Assembly (NCBI RefSeq): GCF_910589235.1
Contig: NC_060968.1
Span: forward strand, 1,540,143 to 1,604,142
Reading direction: 5' to 3'
Length of the DNA: 64,000 bases
DNA from: Vespa crabro
Lineage: Eukaryota; Arthropoda; Insecta; Hymenoptera; Vespidae
In this document: one piece after another, positions 48,476-61,780 of the stretch
How positions within the stretch are numbered: position 1 is the first letter of the stretch
Layout of the letters: each line of letters begins with the position of its first letter
Position numbers and translations under genes: made by a program
The notes under the pieces: model-generated
What the model was told of the DNA's origin: nothing
Seen by the model: the letters and a program-made list of their open reading frames with translations, nothing else
The model's database searches: none

Positions 48476-49900
48476 GTTTTATAATATTGATTAATGCTAC
48501 AAACTTCATGTGAATTTTTAACGCAACATAACGACAAGATAATGATACTTATTTAATAATTAATGAGATATATAAATTATTATTATTATTTTTTCTTTTT
48601 TTTTTTTTTTAATTAATAACACAAAGATAACCGTCAATTTATTATCGGTTAGAAAAAAAGAAATTTCGATGATAATAAATTAATATATAATAATTGAACG
48701 TTGAATCGTATTAAAGAAAACAATTTGTGAAAAGAATTTGTTACTTATAGTTTTGGTAAAAATGAATTTTTATTACTACGATGATATTAAGATAATAAGA
48801 ATTTTTTTTTCCTCTTTTTCCCTTTGTATCTTTCTTCTTTTTTTTTTTCTTTTTTTTTATTCCAATCTCGATAGTTTTAAGTTCATTCTTTCGTTCAATC
48901 TCCTCATTCCATTACGCTATACGTGAGTAATTTAATCCCAATATGATGCTACACATTCCTTATTCAGAATCTGGAAACATTACTTAATTAATATGGCCAC
49001 CATTGTGCAGCTTCGGCCGTGCGTGTATTTTCCGCTCGATCAAATTTCACTTAATTATCTCTGCATTAGTCAACATTAATCGAATATAACCCGCACGTAT
49101 CTGCCGATTTGTAAAACCATCCATCGCGATATTATTTATTTCATATAAATATATGAAATAAATTTTATATAAATATATACATACATTATTTATTACGATA
49201 TTTTTTTTTTTTTTTTATGAAGAAGAGCAAAAAAGAAAAAAAAGAAATTATCGTAAAAATGACAATTGTTAATATAATATTCACATTTCATTGACTTCTC
49301 TCAAATCTTATTTAACAAAGTATAATTAAAGAAAGCATGATAATTTGATATTTTAACGTAAAAATATATCGAATAGATATTAATCATGATAGTTTCGAAT
49401 ATTTTATCTTCATCATATAACATATAATTACGTATATTTATTTTATTATCATATATTTAAATCTAAAAAAAATATATATATAGTATAAAAATATATATAA
49501 TAATATATATAAAAATATATATATATATATAATATAATACTATGTAAAACTAAAAAATTTGCATTGTAATATTTTATTTATTAGCAAGTTTGAAGTATTA
49601 AATACATTACAATTCACTTGAATACTTTAAATAAATTAAACCATAATTTTTACAAGATAAAATAATGGATATATTGATATCAGAAGAAATTAACAAAAAA
49701 GAAAAAAAGAAACAAAAAACAAAAATAATTTTTTTTTCTATTTTCATTCATATTTCTTTTTTCTTTTTTCTTTTTTACACTTTAGAACATCGTTTATCTT
49801 TTTTTCTTTTTTTTCTTTTTTATTTTAAATTTTGTACACTCATTTATTACTATTAAGATATCGATTATATCTCGTGAATGAGAAACGAAAGTAATTCTTT
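46901..49900. other. non-coding AT-rich spacer
   Basis: (CATA)n lies at 47246-47282, CT-rich DNA at 47585-47690 followed by a GAC/GAT trinucleotide run at 47705-47760, (TA)n at 48428-48473 and TA-rich DNA at 49470-49545. GC-richer stretches at 47770-47990 and 48960-49130 contain no recognisable exon. Confidence 0.6.
48428..48473. repeat. (TA)n microsatellite
   Basis: About 46 bp of alternating TA. Confidence 0.96.
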
Positions 49901-51751
49901 TTGATTATTTTCATGGATCATAGTGATCGTAGAAAGGATTCAGATCGTACGTTTATAAATGTCGTTAACGTTTATCTGTTGCGACCATAAACGTTTGTAC
50001 GAATCGAATTGCTTTTTCGTCGTCTTCGATATAACGAACGAAGATAAAAGGTAATAAATTTAACGTTCCAGTAATAAGAAGTTTAATCCTAAACGTCGAG
50101 AAGCCAGGAAATTTGAATTTGGTCATGTAAGAAAGAAAAAGACAGAAAGATATTTCGATGTCTTTCACAGTGAATAGTATTATAGAAAGATCGTCGACGA
50201 AACGAGAGTAATAAAATTCACATAGAATCCTTTATTTTGCAGACACAGATAGACAGACACAGATAGATAGACACACACATACATACACACATATGGAGAG
50301 AGATAGAAAAGAGAGAGGGGGGGGAGAGAAAGAGATAAACATTGTTTTATTGAAAGACTTATTGAAAGACTTTTCAAATTGAAATTGTGCCTTTAAATTT
50401 AACATTTTTCATTTTTTTTTTTTTTCTTTCGTAGAATAAATTCTTAATTGTGAATATTGTTAATTTAAATGCGTTCAATTGTTAAAAGAATATTTTATAA
50501 TAATTACTTTGTTAACGATATGATAAGTAATAATATAATCAATTATAAGATATTATTAGAAAATTGATAATAATTATAGAAAAATTAGAAATGATATTAG
50601 AAATTAAGGATAAACGATAATAATAAAATATTATATCATTAAAATGATTATGTTTGATGATGAAAATAACAAGATTAATAATTATAAGATCAGATTATAA
50701 AAAGTATGAATTATTTCTTTTGATACTTTTTAAATAAAATATTTAATAAATTTTATCAATAATTTCGAATAAATAAAAGAATTATTTAAAATTCCTGTAT
50801 TTAAAAAAGCGAAATAAATTCTTATATAAGGGTTTTTTTATATAAGGGTTTGAAGATTTCATCATAAAAATATATGCGATGACCAAAAATATCGACGTCC
50901 TTCATCAGAGAATCTAATTTCTTAATATTGATTAAATGACTGATATATTTTAAAAATCTAAAATATTCCTTTCGACGGTCTTAGATGAGATAATTATTAT
51001 ATTCTTTCGATAGGAGTTAACGTGATTTTTCAAAGTTCATTCATTTATTATCGTCAAAATTGAAAATTTCAAGTAATAAATCAGGTCACAATTTGATACA
51101 CATAGAACTTAAATAATTTACGGTAATTCAGAATACAGTAGAAAATTATTTTTAACCTTTTGGGAATCACATGAACTTTGAGCGTTACTCTTGATGTATG
51201 TATGTATGTACTTATGTATTTATAATTAAATAATTGTAATTTGTCCATTTTAGATATCATTTAATAAAACATCGTGACATTACACATACACATACACACA
51301 CACACACACGCGTAAACACACAAAATTTTCAATAATAAATTATTCGTTAACGAAAGATATTTTGGAACGAAACTTTTATCACATTTCTACTTAGACACAT
51401 CGTTCGCAAAACATTTTTGAATCTTAAAGTTTCCTCGTTAAAAGTTTGATCAATTGATCGAATAACGACGTCGTTATAAACGTACTATATTTATCTCCGA
51501 TAGAATTTAAAATTAATGCCAAGCAAAGATCGAACGACATTAAAGACCGTGGAAACACACGTTCAATGTTCTTCAATTAAATTTGGAAAGAGACAGTTTA
51601 TCTTTCGCGAGCATTTTCTTTATTCTCTGCTTTCGTGTTACATCGTGGCCATTTAACAAACAGAAGGAAACGTCTTAATACCACTTTTGTTTTCAATGTA
51701 ATGACCAACGCATACGACATTTATGTTAAAAAACACTATACGCGTATTCAC

Positions 51752-51808
<57 letters not shown>

Positions 51809-52060
51809 ATAGAAAGAAGAGAGAATAGAGAAATATATCGAAAGAAAAAAAAAGGAAAGAAAATATATAGTACGAACACGAGTTTATATTAAAAAATATA
51901 TATTTGTACTATAAATTTTTTAACAATATATATCTAATATATTAATAATATTAATATTATGTTTAGTAATAATTAATTTTAATATTTAATTTTATATTAA
52001 TTATATACATTGATATTTTTGTGAATAATGATATTTTTTATTTCAGCTGTTTTAATTTTT
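49901..52060. other. non-coding AT-rich spacer
   Basis: A 67-codon minus frame at 49965-50168 is non-repetitive but has no recognisable domain or paired splice sites. CA clusters lie at 50240-50295 and 51280-51325 and (GA)n at 51752-51806. 50400-51180 is AT-rich with nothing organised. Confidence 0.55.
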
Positions 52061-52073
52061 GATGCGATAGTAT

Positions 52074-52074
<1 letters not shown>

Positions 52075-52153
<79 letters not shown>
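52075..52153. repeat. (GATA)n followed by (GA)n
   Basis: About ten GATA units pass directly into (GA)n, the same arrangement as at 36675 and 44721. Confidence 0.96.
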
Positions 52154-52156
<3 letters not shown>

Positions 52157-52712
52157 AGATAGTTATACAGACAAACGGACAGTTTAGATGAAGAAAAAGA
52201 AGAATAGAAAGAGAATTAAAGAAGAATAAGAAAACGTAGTCGCTATTTGTCCTGCCGAGGGTGAATCATTGTAGTCGAAGCAAGTTCGAGGATAGTTCGG
52301 AGGTAGGGCGACGAAGACTCGGCAAACATTCGTTTCGGTACCGGCCGAAAGAGTTTTCCCGTTGAGTTTTCGTCTCGAACGAGAACGAAGAAGGAGGAGA
52401 GAAAAGTAGGAGTAAAAGTGCGCCGGCCTGGAAGAAAGAGATAAATTCGAACGTTTAAAGACTTTCGAGCCGCGACTTTTTCGATTCTTCTTCTTCTTCT
52501 TCTTCTTCTTCTTCTACTACTTCTTTTATTTCTTTTTCTTCTTTTACTTCTACTTCTATCTCTATCACTTTCTTTTCTTCTTCGTCTTCTGGACCGTTAC
52601 TATTCGAACATCGCGATGGATCTTATTCCGGTACATCGAATATACAGGGTGGCTCAATAGTTGGGATCTTGATTCTTTTCGAAAAAAAAATCATGATCTT
52701 CCAATATAAGCA

Positions 52713-52771
<59 letters not shown>

Positions 52772-52917
52772 TTATATACATATAAATATATATATGTACA
52801 TATATGTATATATACATACATACATTTTTTTATTTTTACGATGTATTTAGTTTTTAGAATAAATCGAGATCATAAAAATTAATCAAGTATACATGCACAC
52901 TTAACATGGGTTTTGTA

Positions 52918-52953
<36 letters not shown>

Positions 52954-53435
52954 TACATATTATACATATTTATATATAATAAATATATTATTAATATATT
53001 ATTATATGTATATTATTATTATATATTACATTTAATATATATATATACATATTAATATATATATATAAATATATATATATACATATTAAATATATTACGA
53101 AAATATATTTTTCTCTTTCAAAAAAATTCAAACGAAATCGTAGAATATATTTCTCCTTAAAATACATTTACTTCGTTTTTAAAAAAATCAATAATTTAAA
53201 TTATTGAAAATCAAGTAATTAATTACATAAATACATAGATACATATGTATAAGTGTATTTAAAAAAAAAACATATGATCACTCCCATACAACAAAGAATA
53301 TAAATTTTCCATCACGAATGAAATATTTACAAAAGAAACCATCTTCTTTACTCGATTGTACCATAATTAGATATACCGGGTCGTCGTTTATAGATATATC
53401 TCTGCATATACGTATATATATATATATATATAGAC

Positions 53436-53471
<36 letters not shown>

Positions 53472-54010
53472 GAATAAATAAAGTTACAATGAGATAATGG
53501 TTATGGTTGGTATTAGTATTGAATATGTATGTGTGCCTCGAGGTCTCCATTGGCAATTTGATGTCGACGATGCAGTTTCGATTTATCGATATGCCTCTTC
53601 TTAAACCTTTTCTGAAAGACCTTCTATCTCTTTCTATCCCCATCCTCCTCCCCCCCTTTCCTCTAGGTCTCGAGCGAAGTCGAGAAGTTCGCTCGTAAAT
53701 TGCCAACTTTTCAATAAGTACTTCCATCTCTTTTCCACTCCCATTGCGACTATTCTCTTCTTCTCTCTTTGGTGAAACGATAAAAGGGATGAAAGGGAAA
53801 GACTCGTCCATCCTCTCTCCCTCCCACAATCTCACTTCCTGCTTCTATCTTTCTCCCTCTCTCTCTCTCTCTCTCCCTCTCTCTCTCTCCCTCTCTCTCT
53901 CTTTCTCTCTTTCTCTCTCTCTCTCTTTCTCTCTCACTCGTAGGAATCCGTCACCGTATTTCAATTATCTGAAGGAAATACCTTTCCGAGAAATTCCATC
54001 GATAAAGTAA
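52154..54010. other. non-coding: repeat-poor island then TA-rich DNA and CT tract
   Basis: 52240-52470 is GC-rich without a recognisable frame. TTC-rich DNA follows at 52487-52590. TA-rich DNA occupies 52715-53095. AT-GATA compound repeats lie at 53410-53472 and CT tracts at 53850-53937. The 185-codon minus frame at 53278-53835 spans these repeats and shows no domain. Confidence 0.55.
53410..53472. repeat. (TA)n followed by (GATA)n
   Basis: TA units join GATA units through GACAGATA. Confidence 0.94.
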
Positions 54011-54476
54011 GAATCTATGCATTTAGGTAACAACGGGGATAATGGTGATCTTTTTAACGTTTGTAGAAAAAATTTGGATAGTTTAAACAAACGGAGTGAT
54101 TTAATTCTTACTTTTTTTTGTTTTTTCTTTTTTTTTTCTTTTCTTTTCTTTTCTTTTCTTTTTTTTATTCAAACATAAGAATAAACTTAACGTTAAAAAT
54201 CGAATGAATCGAGGATTTGAGATTTGGCGTACGATTAATCTAGTTCGATTTTATACAATAGATTAGAGATCTGATATTAAATTTTAACATACAATTTTAA
54301 AATTTATCATGTAATAAGTAAACATGCAAAATCTTAAATGATTTATATATTCAAATATTGGATCAATTCTGTGATCAATTGATCAAAAGAAACTCTGAAT
54401 CTCAGATCTTAGATTATAAATCATTTTTGATTTTGTTCGAATCAATAGAATATAATTTTTAATTGTCATTTCTTTC

Positions 54477-54509
<33 letters not shown>

Positions 54510-56000
54510 TTTCTTTCCTTCCTTCTTTTTTGTAATACAAACTACATTGTAAAAATATTGATTTTAAAGTTTAAAACCTCAAACATTATTAAAATGTTAA
54601 AATGTTCATTTTAAATAAACATTCCACATGCGATGCATTTTTTAATATTTCAAAAAGAAAAAAAAAAGAATAAAGAAAAAATAATGAAATAAGAAAATTA
54701 AAAAAAAAAAAATAAGAAAAGAATAATAATAATAATAATGATAAAAACATGCACGACCACGAGACTCGTTTTATATTGATATATAAAATTCTATTCAAAT
54801 TTTTCGAATAAACATTTAGTACGTCGAATTTGGTCTCTAAAGGATGTTAAAATTCAACGGAATACCCATCTACCACATTTCACGTAAATCGTAATTCGAG
54901 AATAGCTTTCAGTGTACTCAAGAGAAACGTACACATGTTAGTCGGTGTGTGTATATCTAAAAGTGAAGAATGATTTTACAATGGAATCTTTGACCAAGAA
55001 AAATATACATTTTACGTTGTAAAAGTAGAATATGAAAATTTGTTCGCAATCGCAAAATATTTTCTTAAATTTTTATTATTTTATCTATATCAATTTATCG
55101 TATGTTTTATTATATTTATAAGAAGCACGTTATTATTCGCTAATATATATATATATATATATATATTCATTTAATTTGTTTATAAAAAACAAATTTTCTC
55201 TCGCTAGTTCGATTTATATCATTTTTGTTTTTATTTCAAGTTGATCATCATATCTGTCATATTTTACCTACCTATATTAACAATATGGCTACCTACCTAT
55301 TTTAACAATAAAATTACTTTATAATTGATATAATAATTTTGTATATCGTCGCACGTCTACGTGAATTAAAAAAAAAAAAAAAAAAAAAAGGAAAAAGATG
55401 AAAAGAAAAGAAATAATAAAACTGACAAAATACACAATCGCGTAATATTTTTGGAAAAAAATTATTCAGAATAATAATAAAATAGTTCGACGAACGATAT
55501 TCCGTAAGTCGAAGAAATTTATTCGAACATTTCGAAACTAAACAACTATTTCGTTTTTTTTTTTTTTTTTTTTAGATATAAACAACTTAATAGCATTGAT
55601 CGTTTCAAACTGTTCAAATGTGTTACTTTATTTATCTTCTTTTTCATTCTTTATTCAAATATTCTGATTTCAATTATTTGAGAACATTTCTTTTTCTTCG
55701 CATATTTCTTTAATCACTTATAAATCAAACAACCTTTGTCAGAACGAGAAAAATTTTCTTTTTTTTTTCTTTCTCTTTTTTCTTTTTCTCTGAGCAACAT
55801 TCAATTACCAATCATATCGAATATAAATATAATAAAACGTATATGTGTATAATATATAGAAAACGAAATGTATGATAATTGAAAATAATTTAATGAACTA
55901 ATAAAATAAAATAAAATCGAATATATAATCTATATAAAATCTTTATAAAATATTTATAAAAATTGAAAAGTATTTCTTCGATCGTATTCATATAGGAAAT
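54011..56000. other. AT-rich spacer
   Basis: T-rich DNA is at 54110-54170, CT at 54479-54505, (TA)n at 55144-55166, poly-A at 55369-55389 and poly-T at 55554-55574. No gene was seen. Confidence 0.6.
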
Positions 56001-56300
56001 AGTTGTCTTTCGTAACGAGGACAGGCATCATGTCATCGGCATCCAAAAGAGACAGGAGGAGAACACTACGAAGGAAGATGGAAGGAACGTAACTGCCAGA
56101 GCTAGGAGATAGGTTCAGCCTGTATTACAGAGGGAGCGTGTAATACCAAGAAGACAAGGGAGCCATGTAATATCGAGGAAGTTGCGTTAGCAAAGCTCTC
56201 CTTGTCTCTCGTCGAGCTGCCACCGGGAGAACCTTACTTCCATGCATCGTGGTCTTGGAGAAGAGCATGCATGGAAAGTTCTAAAAGAGAGAGAGAGAGA
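56000..56300. other. repeat-free island with an extended hairpin
   Basis: This is GC-richer than both flanks and free of simple repeats until (GA)n at 56284-56306. An ATG at about 56031 gives a short basic frame that stops within about 20 codons. The hairpin at 56228-56282 is listed separately. Confidence 0.5.
56228..56282. other. extended imperfect hairpin with 10-bp perfect core
   Basis: TTCCATGCAT (56238-56247) pairs with ATGCATGGAA (56267-56276). Inside, TCTT pairs with AAGA around GGAG. Outside, AGAAC (from 56228) pairs with GTTCT (from about 56278) across an asymmetric bulge. The nested pairing resembles a short structured RNA stem but is shorter than usual animal miRNA precursors. Confidence 0.5.
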
Positions 56301-56514
56301 GAGAGAAGGAAATAGTAGAAACCTTAGCTAACATGTTTCCCAACGTTGTTTCATGTATTTCCTGTGATATAAACGATCCTGAGCGACAACAACCAACAAA
56401 GAAAATGATCCTCTTCCTTCTATTCTCTAGTTTTCCTTGATTCTGAAGGAAGATTCTTAGAGTAAGATGTAGAGATTCGTTCAAGAACAATCGACCGTAA
56501 CATACGAAACAGAG

Positions 56515-56580
56515 GAAGGAAGGAAGGAAGGAAGGAAGGAAGGAAGGAAGAAGGAAGGAAGAAACGAACGAACGAACATA
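56515..56580. repeat. (GGAA)n followed by (GAAC)n
   Basis: About eleven GGAA units pass into AACGAACGAACGAAC. It is the only GGAA block in the window. Confidence 0.95.
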
Positions 56581-56742
56581 AATTTTTGCGGAAATTGAAT
56601 CTATGCGTGTTCGTATCTCTATGATGGTTTTGGTTGAAATGAGAGAAAGGATTCTTTAAAGATTGGATTCATTCGGCCGTATGATCGATCTGTCATGTCA
56701 TTATGACGAACGGTCTTTTCTATCTTTTTCTTTCCTTGTCCA

Positions 56743-56784
<42 letters not shown>

Positions 56785-57936
56785 ACTCTTTCTCTCTTTC
56801 TCTCTTTCTCTCTTTCTCTCTTTCTCTTTCGGATTTTTCAATTCTAGATTTTAAATATTAATTTCTTTTATTTTATTGTAATTTTTTATTAGCGTTTGAA
56901 AATACTTATCGAAAATTTTTATTGTTCACTTTGAACTAAATTTGATAAATAATAAATACATATTATTAAATTTTATGAGAGATATTCAGAAAAGTTTTAT
57001 TAATATCATATGTAAAATATCGACATGCATTATTATTTACACATTATATATTAACATTTTATATACAACATTATATTTATACAGAATATTACATTATATG
57101 TAGATTATTATGTTCGATACATTGTACGTTCAATATAATATTATTGATAACGTTTTATGTTTAAAAGATTTTATAGACAAAAATTTCGTTTTCGATTTAA
57201 CATCGAGAAAAGAAAAATAAGATTGTTGAAGATTATTTTTTGCTTAAATTATTAAAACATTATATTCATCTGGCTTCTTTTATGTTAACTAATTAACTAA
57301 ATAAGTTATTATTAATTATTATTAAATTTGTTATACTTACATTATTCATTGAATTGTTTAATAAATTATTTTTGTATTAAAAATTTTAAATTGATTCTAT
57401 TATTTTCGTTATATTTTTTTCGAAAATATCAAAAAAAAAATATTATACTCATTTAAAAATAACATATCTTGTAACTTTTGAAACTATCTGTAGCGCATGG
57501 GCTTACATCGTCGCTCGGTTAACTCGAGCTATTATCTATAGAAATGTAATCAAGTTTTCGAGCAGATATTATAAAATCTTTTAACTCTTGGTAAAGTAGT
57601 GAAACGACAAGGTTTGGGTCTGACGGTTGATGGAAACAATACGTGCGCAGTATGTCGACCAATTTGCAATCGTTTTAAAATCTGACAGGGATTTTCCTTC
57701 TTTTTTCTCTTTTTTTTTTTTCTTTCTACCTCGTACCTCCTACTTCTTTTTTTATTTCCTGTTTTCTTTTACTTTCTTTCTTCCTCTACGTTAAATTTCA
57801 GATCATGAGAGAGAAAAATGTCAAAAGGGAAAAAAAAAATGAAGATAGTTCGCTCATCGTTTATCTTCGTATTTTTCCTGTCTTTTATATCTTTCTCTCG
57901 ATGCATGACACATTATGGCTTTTTAAAATTATATTT

Positions 57937-57939
<3 letters not shown>

Positions 57940-57987
<48 letters not shown>
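57940..57987. repeat. (TA)n microsatellite
   Basis: About 48 bp of alternating TA. Confidence 0.96.
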
Positions 57988-57992
<5 letters not shown>

Positions 57993-58675
57993 ATTTCATC
58001 AAATATTAAAAAAATTATTAAATCTTTTCTTTCGTAATAATTTTTTTATTAAATAAAAATTAAAAATTCATTTTATTATAAAAATTGTAAAATTATTCTT
58101 TATTTTTATATATTATATTATAATAAATATATATATAATATAACTAAATTATATATATATAATAACATTTATTAATATAAATAAATAATTATTAATAAAT
58201 TAATAAATATATTTTATAATTTAAATAAATACATAATTAATTATTACAAATAATTATTTATATTTTATGCTATATTATAAATAAATTTTTATTTTTAAAT
58301 ATTTCTTTTTTCTTTTTTTTTAATTTCGAAAATATTTTTTATTTTTATATTTCACTATCTTAGAAATTCCCCTTAAATACTAATTAAATATAAAATTACA
58401 AAATAATTATTAATTTATTTAAAATTTTAATTTTACATGATATTTAATTATGTAATATAATATGTGACATATCTTAAATTATTTAATTATTAAGAGAATA
58501 ATTATTTTTTCTTTATTTATATATATATATATATTTATCAAATAAGATGCTATAAACATAGTATTTATTTTAGAACAAAAAAAGTAGATTTCGAAATATC
58601 TAAATATCATTTAACAATATTATACTTCATTTTTGTTCATTATCAACATTAGTACGTTATTTTGTTTTATTTTGT

Positions 58676-59480
58676 AACAATATGGTGAAGAAATATTATG
58701 AAAGAAATTAATAACGATTGATTGACGTCAGTAAAATCCACAAATAAAAACAAAATAATAGAGATTATTGTTCAACTATATATTTATTCTAATTATTTTT
58801 TTTCTTTATTGATAAAGAGGAAGATTATCTATCGTAATTATATAACATGAAAGACAAGATTCTACAAAGAAATTATAGAATTTCTTTTAAATTCTACAGA
58901 CTATACATTGAAAAATGATATTATTGTTTAATTACAACGATTTCATATTAATAATTTTAATAATGATGGAATTAATTGCTTTGTTTCTTTTTTTTCGATA
59001 ATTAAAATGATCATTAATATGAGCTAGATTTTAAAGTTACAAAGTTTTCATTTCCATTCCATTAGAAACATCTTTATATAAATATTCAGAATTTGTATAT
59101 AATAAATAATGCTTTATTAATAATAAAAGTTTTATCGAACATTTTGAGCAATTATTAATAATTGACTATTATTATTATAAGTATATAATAATAATAATAA
59201 GTATAAGTAGCGTGTAATACGTAAAGAAAAAGTGGATAATAAAGATTATTGTTTAACTATATTTTTATTTTTATTTTTTTTTCTTCTTCATTGATAAAAA
59301 GGAAAATAATTGATCGTACTTTTATAACATGCATATCTGTTCTTTATATTATTAGATATTTCTACAGATTTTTATTAATAAATAATTTCTTTCGCTATTT
59401 AATTATTATTCATTTGTTGTTTATTATTTTTATTCAATATATATAACTTTATGTAATATTTATTTTTGTTATTTAATTTG
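58676..59480 (+). repeat. dispersed repeat, copy II, partly duplicated internally
   Basis: The blocks of copy I recur here: ATGAAAGACAAGATTCTAC (58848), AATAATTTTAATAATG (about 58952), TCGATAATTAAAATG (58995), AATTTGTATATAATAAATAA (59090), CAATTATTAATAATTGA (59149) and TTAGATATTTCTACAG with ATTTTTATTAATAAAT (59350-59385). The block ATTATTGTT(C/T)AACTATAT plus TTGATAAA occurs twice inside (about 58764 and 59244), so this copy has an internal duplication or a rearranged order. Confidence 0.72.
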
Positions 59481-60210
59481 TTTCATTGATTAAAACATCA
59501 TCATCATCATAATCACCATCATTATTACGCCATTGTCGAAAATATGCGAAATAATATCGTATAGTTCAAACCTAAATAATTATTATTACATTATTTGCGA
59601 ATTATATTATTATAACATTGTTTGCATTATTATCGACGATATGTCTATACTTATTGTGTTATTTGAAATAGTTAAAAATCATTACTATATTTAATATTAT
59701 TATTTGCATTTGTTGCGAAGACAATATTATCGAATATAATTTTATATCTCTAATATTTATCAACTGACTGATAATGTTCATTAGTATTCTGTGTTATTAA
59801 AATTCTCTGTTATATATTCTTTTATATTATTTTATTATCTATGTTTTATCTCAAACATTGCTTCTACTATACAACACTTTTATCTTCGTTTATTTCATGC
59901 AACAAAATAAAAAAAACTATAAAGAAAAATCGATCGATCAAATAATCAAATTTATCAACAATTTTAAAAACTTTATTTTCTTATGTTTCGCATTCGAGTT
60001 GAATTCAAATTCACGAAAATTTACAAGTATCATCGTGTGAAACGGGGAAAAAAAAGAAGGATGTTCGAACAATGGGGACATTTAGCGAGCATATCAGAGA
60101 GAAGAACGAATAGAAAACTTTCCCTAGCTAGCGATTTCCTAAATTCCCTTTAGAGATTTTTACCTACGCCCGCATTAAAGTTTTCCGTTATAAGAGAAAG
60201 AAAGAAAGAA

Positions 60211-60253
<43 letters not shown>

Positions 60254-60260
60254 TAGATAA

Positions 60261-60307
<47 letters not shown>

Positions 60308-61490
60308 TGTAAGAATAGTATAAAGGAATCTACTCTCGTTATTTATTCATGTCAGCAAATTTAATCGATTTGGTCGATATACTCTCTTTCTCTCATTCTC
60401 TCTTTCTCTCTCTCACACACATAGATACTTATTCTTTCTCGTATTTGCTGAGAAACCAGTTACGTCGTTTGCGAACTAAATGGCGCATAGAAAATTTGTC
60501 CCATTGTGGTGGTGGGTATGCATTTTCGGAATGATTTTATTCGCGAAAAGGCAGTTATATTTAAAGCTCGCGAAAAGTCTAATCTCGGCTTTATTTCAAT
60601 GACCATTGTCTCCGCAAAGCTCGTTCAGTTAATCCCGTCGGTGTTGTTTCGTAAAACTTGCCTGTTCTGCGAGAGGCAATAGCGGAAAATTAATTAGCTT
60701 CTCAGTCTCTTTCTCTTTCTCTCTCTCTTTTCTTGCCAGGTCTTCATCTTCTCTTTTTCTCTTTCTCTCTCTCTTTCTCCCTCTCTCTCCCTCTTTTTTC
60801 TCTTAGTTCTCTTTCACTTTTCTTCTATTTTCTTCCCTTTTCTTCTTCGTTTCTTTCCAAGTTTCATGTCAACGAAGTCTCTTCTTGGTTTATTACCTCC
60901 GAAAGTAAATAAACTTCTTTTCGTAATGATCTGTGAGATGTAATCAAAAATAAATACGAGGAATTGAGAAAAAGATAAAATGGGAAAATTAAAAAATATG
61001 TTGATATGAATATTTACGAATGTTGTGAAGAGATATTAGTAGAATAATAATATTTTCTTTTTTTTTTTTTTTTTTTTTTTTTAATTTTAAAGAAAAACAA
61101 AAAATTATATATATGTATATATATAATAAGACATGAATTCGTTGAATAAGTTTATCTATTACAAAGCTTTGTTCTATCTAATTATTATTTTACATTTATA
61201 TTATTTTTTTATATTATAGACAATTGTCATTTAATATTAATATCGTGCGTAAAGGAAAGATTATTCTTATGAAGAATTCAATTAAGTTAGTTGAAAATTG
61301 AAAGAAAAATATTTTCAACTTTTATGAATCAGAAAAAAAAAACAAAATCTATTATTTATTATTAGTATCGTACGAGATATGTCATTGAATGTAATAAAGA
61401 ATTATTCTTATGAATAGTTCAATCAAGTTAATCGAATATTACAAAAGAAATGACGATTGAAAATTTTTGAAACTTTTATAAATTTTTTTC
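59481..61490. other. AT-rich spacer and microsatellites
   Basis: (TA)n (60212-60250) joins (GATA)n (60251-60307). CT-rich DNA lies at 60385-60415 and 60707-60800. 60430-60700 is mixed composition and repeat-free without a recognisable frame. Poly-T is at 61058-61082. Confidence 0.6.
60212..60307. repeat. (TA)n followed by (GATA)n
   Basis: About 38 bp of TA is followed by about 14 GATA units with one AAAT slip, the same order as at 53410. Confidence 0.96.
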
Positions 61491-61495
61491 TTTTG

Positions 61496-61540
<45 letters not shown>

Positions 61541-61732
61541 GCTTACTTTTACAAATCATTTGGTATTCCGAACGGTTCTTATTTAGCATTAATGTCGTCG
61601 TCCATTGAATTCAAAGTTCTTATAAAACTTCCAAGTTTGAACTTATGGAAAACGTATTCATCGCTGTTTCGATCAAGATAAAGAAGAACACATAATCGAT
61701 GATAAGAAAGTTATTCAATATTCCTCTCCCTC

Positions 61733-61780
<48 letters not shown>

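Larger units (their letters stand above)
56301..58640. other. non-coding AT-rich spacer
   Basis: CT-rich DNA with an 8-bp period (CTCTTTCT) lies at 56743-56830 and (TA)n at 57940-57987. 56850-57480 and 58000-58640 are very AT-rich. 57480-57700 is less so, but no exon is recognised. Confidence 0.6.

Noticed and set aside
52040..52075. Good-looking splice acceptor TTTATTTCAG
   Set aside because: The open frames after it close within a few codons and run into GATA repeats.
53278..53835. 185-codon minus-strand frame
   Set aside because: The C-terminal half is translated GATA and TA repeats; the N-terminal half has a competing plus frame and no domain.
56031..56093. Short basic frame beginning at an ATG
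   Set aside because: Only about 20 codons, with no splice donor or homolog recognised.
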